From Caballeronia humi (lineage in GTDB: Bacteria; Pseudomonadota; Gammaproteobacteria; Burkholderiales; Burkholderiaceae), in assembly GCF_001544475.1 (NCBI RefSeq), contig NZ_FCNW02000009.1, positions 62,001 through 126,000 on the forward strand: 64,000 nucleotides of DNA, written 5' to 3'. Of this stretch, positions 7,683 through 15,782 are shown piece by piece. Numbering within the stretch: position 1 is the stretch's first letter; each line of letters starts with the position of its first letter. Position numbers and translations under genes: made by a program. Under the pieces are notes generated by a model that did not search any database, was not told where the DNA came from, and saw nothing but the letters and a program-made list of their open reading frames with translations.

Positions 7683-9290
7683 ATGACGCTTTCCGGCCTG
7701 CTCTCGCTTGCCTGCGCATCGATGCTGATTTTGAGCGGCTGCGGCGCGCACACCGAGACGACGATCATCCCGCCGCTCACGTGGGCCGCCTGTCCTGCCG
7801 ACGTCGCCCCGGCCCCGTTCCAATGCGCGACCGCCAAGGTGCCGCTCGACCACGCGCAGCCCCTGAGCGACCAGACGATCCAGCTTGCCGTGATCCGCCG
7901 TCCTGCCACGAATACTGCGCAGCGCCTCGGCGCGATCTTCTTCAACCCCGGCGGCCCGGGTGGCGCGGGCACGGAAGACCTGCCCGGCTGGATCGACAAG
8001 TTTCCGCCGGCGCTAATCGCGCGCTTTGACCTGATCAGCTGGGACCCGCGCGGCATCGGACGCAGCACGGCGGTGCGGTGCTTCGAGAGCAAGGCAGCCG
8101 AAGACGCGTTCAAGCGTCGCATGGCGCTGGGCTTTCCAGTCGGCGACGCACAGGTTCAGGCGCAGGCGCAACTGCAATCCCAGTTCAACCAGAGCTGCTT
8201 GCGGCGCGCCGGCACGCTGCTCGAACACGTCTCGACCGCCGATACCGCCCGCGATCTCGAATGGCTGCGGCGCGCGGCGGGCGAGCCGGAGATGAACTAC
8301 CTGGGCGTCTCATACGGGACGTTGCTCGGCGCGACCTATCTCAACTTGTTCCCGGATCACGTGCGCGCGGCGGTGCTCGACGGCAACATCGACATCGAGG
8401 CCTGGTTCGCCGACACGCCGTTGCAAGGCACCAGCCTGCGCATGAACAACGACATCGCGTCGGGCCAGACGCTCGACCAGTTCTTCCAGCAATGCGCGCG
8501 GGCGGGCCATGGCCGCTGCGCTTTCGCCGACGATGGCGCGAGCGCCCCGGCCACAGCCGCGAAATTCCAGACGCTGGCCGCGCGCCTGACGGCCCGGCCG
8601 GTCGCGCTGGGGAGCGTCACGGTCACCGGGCCGTCGATGCTCTCGCTCACGTCGAACTTCCTGTTCACGGTGCATGCATTCGGCGATTTCCCTGGCTGGA
8701 CGGCGCTCGGCGTGGTGCTCGATCGACTATGGACGGCAAGCCAAGCGCCCTTGCCCTCGGCCCCGGCCGCGACGCCTGCGACCGCCGCCGCGTCCGACGC
8801 CCTCTACGAAAGCGATGGCGCCGGCAACGCCGTCCAGTGCGGCGAAAGTCCAAATCCGCGCGACCTGACACTCTTCCCGCAGATCGCCGCGTTCGCGACG
8901 GCGCGCGCCGGTCTGATCGGCCAGCCGGTCGCATGGTTCGACGCGCCGTGTTCGAGCTGGCCGGCGAGTTCGGCATCGGTGTACAAGGGGCCCTGGAACG
9001 CGAAGACGCCGCCGATCCTCGTGATCGGCAACGTGTACGACCCGTCGACGGCGTATGGCTCGTCGCAGAAGACCGCGAAGCTGCTCGCGAACGCGCGGCT
9101 CCTGACCGTGAACGGCTACGGCCACACGGCGCTGCTCAACACGAGCACCTGCGCGAACGATGCCGAATCCGCGTATTTCATCAACGGCACGCTGCCCGCC
9201 GACGGCATGGTCTGCCAGCAGGACGGGGCGCCGTTCGTCGAATCGGCGCAGCCGCCGAATCGCGGCGTGACGGCGCAGCCGACGCCATAG
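7683..9290 (+). CDS. Alpha/beta hydrolase lipoprotein with TAP-like C-terminal domain
   Basis: The 535-residue precursor begins with a lipoprotein signal (MTLSGLLSLACASMLILSGC, lipobox LSGC), so the mature enzyme is probably tethered to a membrane on the periplasmic side. It shows the signature of secreted tripeptidyl-aminopeptidase-type hydrolases (SlpD/SlpE/TAP): oxyanion loop NPGGPGGAGTE, SWDPRGIGRS, nucleophile elbow GVSYGT, and a C-terminal TAP-like domain with an Asp region (IGNVYDPSTAYGSS) and the catalytic His in VNGYGHTALLN. The GTG at 7650 in the same frame was rejected because it would place extra residues before the signal peptide. It probably releases short peptides from N-termini or hydrolyses esters; the substrate is not evident. 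Confidence 0.85.
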   Translation: MTLSGLLSLACASMLILSGCGAHTETTIIPPLTWAACPADVAPAPFQCATAKVPLDHAQPLSDQTIQLAVIRRPATNTAQRLGAIFFNPGGPGGAGTEDLPGWIDKFPPALIARFDLISWDPRGIGRSTAVRCFESKAAEDAFKRRMALGFPVGDAQVQAQAQLQSQFNQSCLRRAGTLLEHVSTADTARDLEWLRRAAGEPEMNYLGVSYGTLLGATYLNLFPDHVRAAVLDGNIDIEAWFADTPLQGTSLRMNNDIASGQTLDQFFQQCARAGHGRCAFADDGASAPATAAKFQTLAARLTARPVALGSVTVTGPSMLSLTSNFLFTVHAFGDFPGWTALGVVLDRLWTASQAPLPSAPAATPATAAASDALYESDGAGNAVQCGESPNPRDLTLFPQIAAFATARAGLIGQPVAWFDAPCSSWPASSASVYKGPWNAKTPPILVIGNVYDPSTAYGSSQKTAKLLANARLLTVNGYGHTALLNTSTCANDAESAYFINGTLPADGMVCQQDGAPFVESAQPPNRGVTAQPTP

Positions 9291-9380
9291 CCGCGTGTCT
9301 GTCGAGGCCCGACTCCCGCCTGGAAATTCGTTGGCCACGCGCCGACACTTCGTCTCTTCCGTATCCCTAAAAATCGATCG

Positions 9381-9401
9381 GAGCCTTGCGTGATAAGGCT
9401 C
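9381..9401 (+). terminator. Weak hairpin downstream of the TAP-type hydrolase
   Basis: GAGCCTT (9381-9387) and AAGGCTC (9395-9401) form a 7-bp stem with a 7-nt loop about 90 bp after the hydrolase stop. There is no T tract, so it is only a possible terminator or RNA 3' end structure. The rest of the 9291-9515 gap shows nothing recognisable. Confidence 0.25.
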
Positions 9402-9515
9402 GCCGCCGTATGGCATGGACTCTGCATTGTCTGCTGCCTCCAGCCGTGACACGAACCCGATGATCCGCACCGGACACACGCCTGGAATCGACCAGGTCAT
9501 CGACCGGAGGACATC

Positions 9516-9653
9516 ATGTTCGTCTATCTCTATTTGCTGCTGAGAAAAACCCTCGACCGCGCGGAACACTGCCGCCGCGATACGTATCTCGCGTCGGCCG
9601 TCGACATGGTCGAGCTCGAACGCCGCATGCGTGCGATGGAGCTTGATCACTGA
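9516..9653 (+). CDS. DUF3563-like microprotein (45 aa)
   Basis: A 45-residue frame begins 5 bp after a perfect GGAGG ribosome-binding site (9506-9510). It starts MFVYLYLLLRKTLDRAEHCR and ends in a helix with the motif ADM-VELERRMRAME-like pattern (SAVDMVELERRMRAMELDH). This matches my recall of DUF3563, a family of roughly 40-55-residue proteins widespread in Burkholderiaceae, with the same aromatic N-terminus and the (D)LxxLERRMRxLE ending. Function is unknown; the N-terminal hydrophobic helix could be membrane-associated. The strong Shine-Dalgarno site and family match make it a real gene despite its size. Confidence 0.75.
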   Translation: MFVYLYLLLRKTLDRAEHCRRDTYLASAVDMVELERRMRAMELDH

Positions 9654-9778
9654 CGCACTGTCATCGATTGATCCGGATGCCCGAGCATGAATCGTGGCGT
9701 CCCGGTCATAGCCACGCGCCCGCGCCACGTCGATAGTGCAATTACCGCGCGCCCAACCCATGAGTTTTATCGACGACC

Positions 9779-10600
9779 ATGAACCAAGCCATCGCATCCG
9801 CATCGCACGCCCACTCATCCCCCGCGACCGTGATCGCCCTGCATTGCTCCGGCTCGGGAGCGTCGCAATGGCGCAAGCTCGGCGAAGCGCTCGGCCCGCA
9901 TCTCGCGTTCGTCGCGCCCGAGCACTACGGCTGCGACAGCACGGGCCCGTGGAACGGCGAGCGTGCCTTCACCCTCGCCGACGAAGCCGCGAGGACCATC
10001 GGCATCATCGATGAGACGCGCGGCAAGGTGCATCTCGTCGGCCACTCGTACGGCGGCGGCGTGGCGTTGCGCGCGGCCGTCGAGCGGCCGGAGCGGATCG
10101 CGAGCCTGACGCTCTACGAGCCTTCCGCGTTTCACCTGCTGAAGACGATGGGCGCACACGGCTCTCACGCGCTCGCCGAAATCATCTCGATCTCGAAGCG
10201 CACCGCCGATGGCGTCAACTGCGGCGACTATCGGGGCGCGGCGGCGTCGTTCGTCGATTACTGGGGCGGGCGGGGCGCGTGGGAAGCGCTGCGGCCCTCG
10301 GTGCAGGCCGCGCTTACGCGCTGGGCGCCGAAAGCGCCGCTGGACTTTCGCGCGCTGCTCGACGAGCGCACGCCGCTTAGCGCGTACGCCGGCCTGCGCG
10401 TGCCGGCGCTGATCCTGCGCGGCCAGCACGCGCCGGTGCCGACGCGCGCGATTGCCGAACGGCTGCCGATGCTGCTTCCGGCGGCGCGTCTCGCGATCGT
10501 CGAGGGAGCGGGGCACATGGGGCCGCTGACGCACGCCGACGAAGTCAACGCGACGATCGCGCGGCATATTGGTGAGGCGGAGGAGGCAGCGGTGATTTGA
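9779..10600 (+). CDS. Alpha/beta hydrolase (cytosolic)
   Basis: The 273-residue protein is an ordinary alpha/beta hydrolase without a signal peptide. The oxyanion region is LHCSGSGASQWRKLGE (about residues 19-34), the nucleophile elbow is LVGHSYGGG (Ser near residue 91), and the catalytic His is in VEGAGHMGPLTHADEVN near residue 242. An acid residue is likely in the VPALILRGQHAPVP strand, but the usual Asp after the strand is not obvious. The N-terminal Ala/Ser/His-rich tail is poorly conserved in such proteins, so the start could be slightly later. The substrate is unknown. It converges with the dehydroshikimate dehydratase gene, with a GGGGTT repeat between their ends. Confidence 0.82.
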   Translation: MNQAIASASHAHSSPATVIALHCSGSGASQWRKLGEALGPHLAFVAPEHYGCDSTGPWNGERAFTLADEAARTIGIIDETRGKVHLVGHSYGGGVALRAAVERPERIASLTLYEPSAFHLLKTMGAHGSHALAEIISISKRTADGVNCGDYRGAAASFVDYWGGRGAWEALRPSVQAALTRWAPKAPLDFRALLDERTPLSAYAGLRVPALILRGQHAPVPTRAIAERLPMLLPAARLAIVEGAGHMGPLTHADEVNATIARHIGEAEEAAVI

Positions 10601-10692
10601 GCGGGTGGGGGTTCTGCCTGGCCGCTATAGCCGACTCGGAGCCCCAGCCCGGCGCGAAGTTCAAGCCCAACGCGCAGCCCAGGCTCAACGCA

Positions 10693-10716
10693 AACCCCAA
10701 CCCCAACCCCAACCCC
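10693..10716 (-). repeat. (GGGGTT)4 telomere-like tract directly after the quiC-like stop codon
   Basis: The plus strand reads four perfect AACCCC units; on the strand of the dehydratase gene this is (GGGGTT)4, beginning at the base after its TGA. Four runs of four G separated by two T match a strong intramolecular G-quadruplex pattern in DNA or in the mRNA 3' end. The tract is also a simple repeat whose copy number could vary by slippage. Confidence 0.9.
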
Positions 10717-12654
10717 TCACCCGTTCCCCACCTCTTGCCCCTGCTTCTGCGCCTGAGCCGCCATCCGTGCCGGCGCGTTGGCCGCGCCGTATCCGTCGTA
10801 CGCGTTCACGCGCTGGACGATTTCGAAGAACAGCCCGTCGTTGATGCTCTCGGTGTAGATGTGCAGGTAGTCGCCCGCCGGCGACCGGTCGAACAGCACG
10901 CCTGCGCTGCGCATCTTCGCGAGCAGGCCCGGATCGATATCGACGCGCGTGAGCAAATCGTCGTAATAGTTCGGGGAGATCGGCACGAAGCGCGTACCGC
11001 TCGCCCGCAATCGCGCGACGCTGTCGAAGATGTCGTGCGAACTCAGCGCGATGTGATGCACGGTCACGCCGCCGCCTGCCGCGACCGTGCGCGCGGTGCG
11101 CGTGCGCTGCCCCGGCGACACGTTGAGCACGAGCCGCATGCTGCGGTCAGCGTTCGCGACGCCGCGGCTCTGCACGAGCCCGAAGGGATCGGCGAGTTCG
11201 AGGCTTTCGCCCGGCTCCAGGCCGAGCACCGCGCGCGAAAACAGAATCCACGTGTCGAGTTGATCGACGGCGAGCCCGAGCGCCACGTGATCGATGTGTT
11301 CCAGACCCGCGTCGGGCGCGCCGTCCTCTTCGTCGTCGAGGATGAAATCGGCTTCGTAGAGACCGTTCGGCCCGAGCGCCGACGACACGAAACTCACCAG
11401 ACTCCCGCCCGGAGAAACGACCGCCGGAACCTGCTGCTCGGAGGGTCCGACGGGACCGTCGTAACGCTTCGACTGCATCGCGGTCGCGCGTCCGACGGCG
11501 CGTTCTGGATCGGTCGTGCGCACGGCGATCGCGCACACGGAAAGTCCGTGCGTATCGAAGCGGCGGCGCGCGAACGAATTCGGCTGCGCGTTGACGATCA
11601 GGTTGACGTCCCCCTGCCGATACAGCACGACCGCCTTCGACCGGTGCTTGCCCGCGCGCCGGAAGCCGAGCTGCAACAGGAGTTTGCCGAACGCTTCGCC
11701 CGAGGCTTCATCGGCGGCGAATTCGATGTAAGCGAGCCCCGCGATATCGGGCAACGCCGGCGGACTGTACAGCTCGATCCGCTGCAGCACGCGCTGACGC
11801 TGCTTTTCGCGCGTGTCGTCGCGCGGCGCGGAGTTCTCCAGACTCTGCCGCACCTGGCTTTCGAGATAGAGCAGCGAGCGCATGGCATCGACGGCGATGC
11901 GGCGGTTCGGCGTCTCACGAAAGACGTCGTTGAAGATTTCCAGCGACAGCGGCCCCGTGTACCCCGCGAGCAGCACCTGCTCGAGGAAGGTCGCCATGTC
12001 GAACTGGCCCTGTCCCGGAAACGAGCGGTAGTGGCGCGCCCATTGCAGCACGTCCATCGAGAGGAGCGGCGCGTCGGCCATTTGCAGGAAAAAGATCTTG
12101 TGGCCGGGAATGTCGGCGATGCCCGCCGGATCGTCCTTCAGCGAAAGCGTATGAAAGCTGTCGAGGATCAGTCCGAGGTGCGGATGATCGGCGCGCCGCA
12201 CGATTTCCCACGCCTGGCCGTACAGGTTCGTCTTGCGGCCCCACGCGAGCGCCTCGAAGCCGACGCGCAGGTTGCGCGCCGCCGCGCGCGTCGCCAGTTC
12301 GTGCAATTGCGCGGCCGCGAGTTCGGGATCGTCGATGACCAGCGGCGACGTGTTCGAACAGCACAGCACCATCGATACATCCAGCTCCTGCATCAGGTCG
12401 AACTTGCGCTCGGCGCGCTCTAGGCTGCGCTGGTACTGCGCCTCGGGCATCCCTTCGAAGTCGCGAAACGGCTGATAGAGGTCGATCGTGAGGCCCAGAT
12501 CGGCGACCATCGACCGTACTTCGGCGGCCGATCCCTTGTAGTTGACGAAGTCGTTTTCGAAGAGCTCGATGCCGTCGAAGCGCGCGGCCGCGATGGCCTC
12601 CAGCTTCTCGGGCAGCGTCCCGCTGAGCGACACGGTGGCAATGGTTCGGCGCAT
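10717..12654 (-). CDS. quiC: Bifunctional 3-dehydroshikimate dehydratase / HPPD-like protein (QuiC/QsuB type)
   Basis: The 645-residue protein combines two parts. Residues 1 to about 280 are a sugar-phosphate-isomerase TIM barrel of the AP-endonuclease 2 type (RRTIATVSLSGTLPEKLEAIAAARFDGIELFEND, VGFEALAWGRK, GLILDSFHTL), the fold of 3-dehydroshikimate dehydratase, which makes protocatechuate from quinate and shikimate. Residues from about 310 on are two VOC modules of 4-hydroxyphenylpyruvate-dioxygenase type (EHIDHVALGL, TVHHIALSS, GLFFEIVQR), holding His/His/Glu metal-ligand positions. This fusion is known in Pseudomonas and Burkholderia. The start was placed at the MRRTIATVS methionine; upstream in-frame residues look unrelated. 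It stands alone, downstream of a GlxA regulator on the same strand. Confidence 0.87.
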   Translation of the reverse strand: MRRTIATVSLSGTLPEKLEAIAAARFDGIELFENDFVNYKGSAAEVRSMVADLGLTIDLYQPFRDFEGMPEAQYQRSLERAERKFDLMQELDVSMVLCCSNTSPLVIDDPELAAAQLHELATRAAARNLRVGFEALAWGRKTNLYGQAWEIVRRADHPHLGLILDSFHTLSLKDDPAGIADIPGHKIFFLQMADAPLLSMDVLQWARHYRSFPGQGQFDMATFLEQVLLAGYTGPLSLEIFNDVFRETPNRRIAVDAMRSLLYLESQVRQSLENSAPRDDTREKQRQRVLQRIELYSPPALPDIAGLAYIEFAADEASGEAFGKLLLQLGFRRAGKHRSKAVVLYRQGDVNLIVNAQPNSFARRRFDTHGLSVCAIAVRTTDPERAVGRATAMQSKRYDGPVGPSEQQVPAVVSPGGSLVSFVSSALGPNGLYEADFILDDEEDGAPDAGLEHIDHVALGLAVDQLDTWILFSRAVLGLEPGESLELADPFGLVQSRGVANADRSMRLVLNVSPGQRTRTARTVAAGGGVTVHHIALSSHDIFDSVARLRASGTRFVPISPNYYDDLLTRVDIDPGLLAKMRSAGVLFDRSPAGDYLHIYTESINDGLFFEIVQRVNAYDGYGAANAPARMAAQAQKQGQEVGNG

Positions 12655-12786
12655 GATCGTTTTCCCGGTGTCGTGGTCGTGGCGTGCCGCTCGCATCGTG
12701 CGTGCCCGGCCGCCATTGCCAGTGTAGTCAAGGATGACGCGCGGCGCGCCGCTTGTCCTTGGTGCTGTGCAGCATGCGGCGTGTTG

Positions 12787-13746
12787 TCAGCGTTTGCGAA
12801 AGCTCGTGCGGTAATCGTATGGGCTGACGCCAAGGCGCCGCACGAAAACGATACGCATGCGATCAGCCGTGCCGAAGCCGCACTCCCACGCGACAGTTTT
12901 CAGCGGCGCGTCGCTGCTTTCGAGTGCGTTGCGCGCCGCATCGATACGCGCGCGCTCGACGAATTCGTGCGGCGTCAGTCCCGCGAGCTGCACGAAGGCG
13001 CGCGCGAAGCTGCGCGCGCTCATGCCGGCGACCTGCGCGAGCCGTTCCACCGTCAGCGGCTCGCCGATGTGCTCCATCACGTGCGCCTGCACCTTCGCGA
13101 CGGGCGAGGTTTCGTCGGCGGGCGCGCTGAGGTAGGGGCTGAATTGCGACTGTCCGCCGCGCCGCTGCGCGAACACGACAAGCCGCTTTGCCACCGCGAG
13201 CGACACCTGCGCACCGTGATCCTCCGCGACGAGCGCGAGCGCCACGTCGATCCCGGCCGTCACGCCCGCCGACGTCACGAGCGGCCCGTCGCGCAGATGA
13301 ATGCGGTCGAGTTCGACCCGCGCGCGCGGGAACTGCTGCGCGAGCTGCGGCGCGTTCTGCCAGTGCGTCGTGACGTGCCGTCCGTCGATCAACCCCGCGT
13401 GGCCGAGCGCGAACGCGCCGGTGCAGATCGAGCCGTAGCGCTCGCAACAGGCGGCGAATTCGGCGAGCCAGTGCGTGAGACGCGGCTCGGGCGCAGCGAC
13501 CGGCAGGCCGGGGCCGCCGGCGACGAGCGCGGTGTCATAGCGCTCGCCGGCATCGGCGAAACTCAGGTCGGCGAAGAGGCGCGTGCCGTTGGAGGTACGC
13601 ACGGCGCCCGCGTCAGGCGCGACGAGGGTGATCGAATAGGCGTCGTGCGCGGGGATGAAGCCGTTGGCCTCGGCGAAGACATCGACGGGGCCGGCGACGT
13701 CGAGCGCCTGCACTCCCGGAAAAATCGCAATGGCGACGGTTCGCAT
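12787..13746 (-). CDS. GlxA-type AraC-family regulator with DJ-1/PfpI domain
   Basis: The 319-residue product has an N-terminal DJ-1/PfpI-like domain (MRTVAIAIFPGVQALDVAGP, then ERYGSICTGAFALGHAGLIDG with the Cys nucleophile-elbow position) and a C-terminal pair of AraC HTHs (GEPLTVERLAQVAGMSARSFARAF and TVAWECGFGTADRMRIVFVRRLG). GlxA-type regulators sense small nitrogenous molecules and control catabolic genes; the ligand here is unknown. The ATG at 13746 gives the family length of about 320; the longer frame to 14010 would overlap the divergent HD gene. The intergenic gap to that gene is 162 bp, so it may control it and/or the dehydroshikimate dehydratase downstream. Confidence 0.88.
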   Translation of the reverse strand: MRTVAIAIFPGVQALDVAGPVDVFAEANGFIPAHDAYSITLVAPDAGAVRTSNGTRLFADLSFADAGERYDTALVAGGPGLPVAAPEPRLTHWLAEFAACCERYGSICTGAFALGHAGLIDGRHVTTHWQNAPQLAQQFPRARVELDRIHLRDGPLVTSAGVTAGIDVALALVAEDHGAQVSLAVAKRLVVFAQRRGGQSQFSPYLSAPADETSPVAKVQAHVMEHIGEPLTVERLAQVAGMSARSFARAFVQLAGLTPHEFVERARIDAARNALESSDAPLKTVAWECGFGTADRMRIVFVRRLGVSPYDYRTSFRKR

Positions 13747-13908
13747 CGGTGGGAAAGGGAAGTTGGAGGGCTTGCTTTCGAGGCTGGCAGAAGACGCCGT
13801 GCGCTTGGCAGGGATCGACGCATGGCTGCGATTGTCGCTTGAAGCGCGCGCCTTCACACTGGATTCATCGGCCGACCTCTCTTTTCCAACCATCAGGAGC
13901 GACATCAA

Positions 13909-14598
13909 ATGAGCGAAATCATCGCAGGCATCCGCATTCCCGACAGCATCATGGCGCGCGACGCGACTCAGCTCGTGCGCGATACCGAAACCGATCTGCT
14001 GTATCACCACTCGCGCCGCGTGTTCCTGTTCGGCGCGCTGGCCGGCGAGCGCAAGCAGCTAAAGTACGACGCCGAACTGCTCTATATCGGCGCAATGTTC
14101 CACGACATGGGCCTGATGGACGCCTACAGCAGCCCGCACGATCGCTTCGAAGTCGACGGCGCGAACGCCGCGCGCGATTTCCTCGCGCGCTACGGCATCG
14201 GCGAGAGCGAGATCGAGCAAGTGTGGGACGCGATCGCGCTGCACACGACGCCGGGCATTCCGCAATACAAGAAGCCGGTGGTCGCGCTCGTGACGGCGGG
14301 CGTCGAGATGGACGTGCTCGGTCTCGCCTACGACGAATTCGCGGACGACCAGCGCCGTCTCGTCGTCGCGGCGCATCCGCGCGGGGAGCGTTTCAAGGAA
14401 GGCATCATCGATGCGTTCGCGCAAGGCACCGTCAAAAAGCCCGAGAGCACGTTCGGCAACGTGAAAGCCGATGTCCTCGCGCTGAAAGACCCGGACTACA
14501 AGCGGCTCAACTTCTGCAGCATCATCCTCGGTTCGGCCTGGAACGATACGAACCACGACGCCGCGACATGCCGCAATCCGGCGCACGCGCACGGTTGA
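13909..14598 (+). CDS. HD-domain hydrolase
   Basis: The 229-residue protein has a single HD domain: HHSRRVFLFG (first His), IGAMFHDMGLMD (the HD pair near residue 65) and later ligand positions around DAIALHTTPGIPQ. The pattern resembles the cyanamide-hydratase-like and uncharacterised HD proteins that sit beside GlxA regulators, acting as metal-dependent hydrolases on small molecules rather than on nucleotides; the exact reaction cannot be read from the sequence. It is divergent from the GlxA-type gene and about 140 bp upstream of the siderophore sigma gene, and probably unrelated to that locus. Confidence 0.82.
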   Translation: MSEIIAGIRIPDSIMARDATQLVRDTETDLLYHHSRRVFLFGALAGERKQLKYDAELLYIGAMFHDMGLMDAYSSPHDRFEVDGANAARDFLARYGIGESEIEQVWDAIALHTTPGIPQYKKPVVALVTAGVEMDVLGLAYDEFADDQRRLVVAAHPRGERFKEGIIDAFAQGTVKKPESTFGNVKADVLALKDPDYKRLNFCSIILGSAWNDTNHDAATCRNPAHAHG

Positions 14599-14678
14599 GC
14601 ACATGAGCATGCGTACGCTTGGTTGACGAAACCGGCGCATGTGCATCAACTCAAAAGCCCTGTCATCGCAAACGTTTA

Positions 14679-14709
14679 AGTTGAGAATGATTCGCGTTTA
14701 GAGTATGTT
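14679..14709 (+). promoter_or_regulatory. Fur-type site overlapping the orbS promoter
   Basis: TTGAGA (14681-14686) and TATGTT (14704-14709), separated by 17 bp, form a sigma-70-type promoter 30 bp upstream of the sigma gene start. The -35 region lies in GAGAATGATT (14683-14692), which matches nine of ten bases of a Fur half-site block (GATAATGATT). Fur repression of orbS/pvdS-type sigma genes is established; here it is inferred from the overlap. Confidence 0.6.
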
Positions 14710-14738
14710 GCGGATTGTCTCAATATACGGAGTGACCA

Positions 14739-15419
14739 ATGGCAGGAGTGCTCGACTCGTCCAGGGCATCGACGGTGCCGTCGTCGATGTTCGTCTCTCA
14801 ACACGCGCGCCGGCGTGCCGTGCCCGACGGCGACGACGCCGTCCGCGCGCGAGAGACGCTGCTCGATGTCGCCATCGCGAACCGGCCGATGCTCGTGAAT
14901 TTCGCACGCGGTTTCGTCGGCTGTGCGAGCCGGGCGGAGGACGTGGTCCACGACGTCTTTATCCAGCTCATCGATTTGCCGGACCAGGACGCCGTGCGCC
15001 GCCCGATTTGCTACGTGACGCGCATGGTGCGCAATGCGTCGATCGATGCGTGCCGCCGCCAGAGCCTCGAAAACACCTATCACGCCGACGAGGACGACGG
15101 CCTCGACGTCCCCTCGCACGAACTTACGCCCGAAGCGAAGGTGCAGGCGCGCGACACGCTGCGCCGCGTCTTCGATGCGCTCGCGCAACTGCCGGCGCGC
15201 AGCCGCACGGCGTTCGAGATGGTGCGTCTCTCCGACGAAACGCTGCAGAGCACGGCGCGCGCGCTGAACGTGTCGCAGACGCTCGTGCACTTCATGGTCC
15301 GCGATGCCGAGAAGCATTGCGCCGACTGCCTCGACGCCGGCGACCGCAACGTCGCGTGTCCGGCGTTTTTGGGCGGCCGGGCGCGCCGCCGGCAAGACGC
15401 CGCAACGAACCGCTCATGA
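14739..15419 (+). CDS. orbS: ECF iron-starvation sigma factor (OrbS/MbaS/PvdS-like)
   Basis: The 226-residue protein has sigma-70 region 2 (NFARGFVGCASRAEDVVHDVFIQLIDLP, about residues 53-80) with the helical core-binding segment, followed by RPICYVTRMVRNASIDACRR, and region 4 (LPARSRTAFEMVRLSDETLQSTARALNVSQTLVHFMV) near residues 150-187. The N- and C-terminal tails are longer than usual, which fits OrbS/MbaS. It directs RNA polymerase to the siderophore genes. No anti-sigma gene lies beside it, as for OrbS. A Fur-like site overlaps its promoter, and an OrbS-type promoter is found just after its stop but not before it, suggesting iron (Fur) control rather than autoregulation. Confidence 0.92.
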   Translation: MAGVLDSSRASTVPSSMFVSQHARRRAVPDGDDAVRARETLLDVAIANRPMLVNFARGFVGCASRAEDVVHDVFIQLIDLPDQDAVRRPICYVTRMVRNASIDACRRQSLENTYHADEDDGLDVPSHELTPEAKVQARDTLRRVFDALAQLPARSRTAFEMVRLSDETLQSTARALNVSQTLVHFMVRDAEKHCADCLDAGDRNVACPAFLGGRARRRQDAATNRS

Positions 15420-15437
15420 GCGACGCTCCCGCGCGCC

Positions 15438-15464
15438 GGTAAAAATCCGCGCGCGCCAAACGTC
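15438..15464 (+). promoter_or_regulatory. OrbS/PvdS-type promoter of the transport operon
   Basis: GGTAAAAAT (15438-15446) and CGTC (15461-15464) lie 68 bp upstream of the MbtH-like gene. The same two blocks occur at 23643-23669 with identical spacing (23 bp start to start). PvdS-type sigma factors recognise TAAAT-like -35 and CGT-like -10 elements, so OrbS recognition is inferred. Confidence 0.7.
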
Positions 15465-15531
15465 TATTCGATGAAGCCGGCGCTTTTCAGATAAGCCGCC
15501 GATCCCGAATCCATCCGATCAAGCCACCGAC

Positions 15532-15765
15532 ATGACTCAAGCTCAAAACATCTCGACCACCCCGGCGGACGACGTCGTCTACACGGTCGTCATCAACGAC
15601 GAAGAGCAGTACTCGATCTGGCCGACGTACCGCGCCGTGCCGGCCGGCTGGCGCGAAGCGGGCAAGAGCGGCGCGAAGGCCGACTGCCTCGCCTACATCG
15701 AGACCGTGTGGACCGACATGCGTCCCGCGAGCCTGCGCCGCCACATGGACGGCGTCGCGTCGTAA
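15532..15765 (+). CDS. orbH: MbtH-like NRPS accessory protein
   Basis: The 77-residue protein is a full MbtH-like protein. It has the diagnostic pattern of paired Trp residues and flanking motif: [23 protein letters not shown], then the C-terminal [19 protein letters not shown] (NxExQxSxWP and TDMRPxSLR hallmarks). MbtH proteins bind adenylation domains and are needed for their folding or activity; here the partners are the two NRPSs of this locus. It is the first gene of the operon that follows the OrbS-type promoter, separated by 17 bp from the TauD-type hydroxylase gene. Confidence 0.95.
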   Translation: MTQAQNISTTPADDVVYTVVINDEEQYSIWPTYRAVPAGWREAGKSGAKADCLAYIETVWTDMRPASLRRHMDGVAS

Positions 15766-15782
15766 GCGCCGGAGAAATCTGC

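Noticed and set aside
10597..12423. 608-codon open frame on the plus strand opposite the quiC-like gene
   Set aside because: It mirrors the codon structure of the real gene, is rich in Arg/Ala/His, has no family motif and no ribosome-binding site; GC-rich DNA keeps such antisense frames open.
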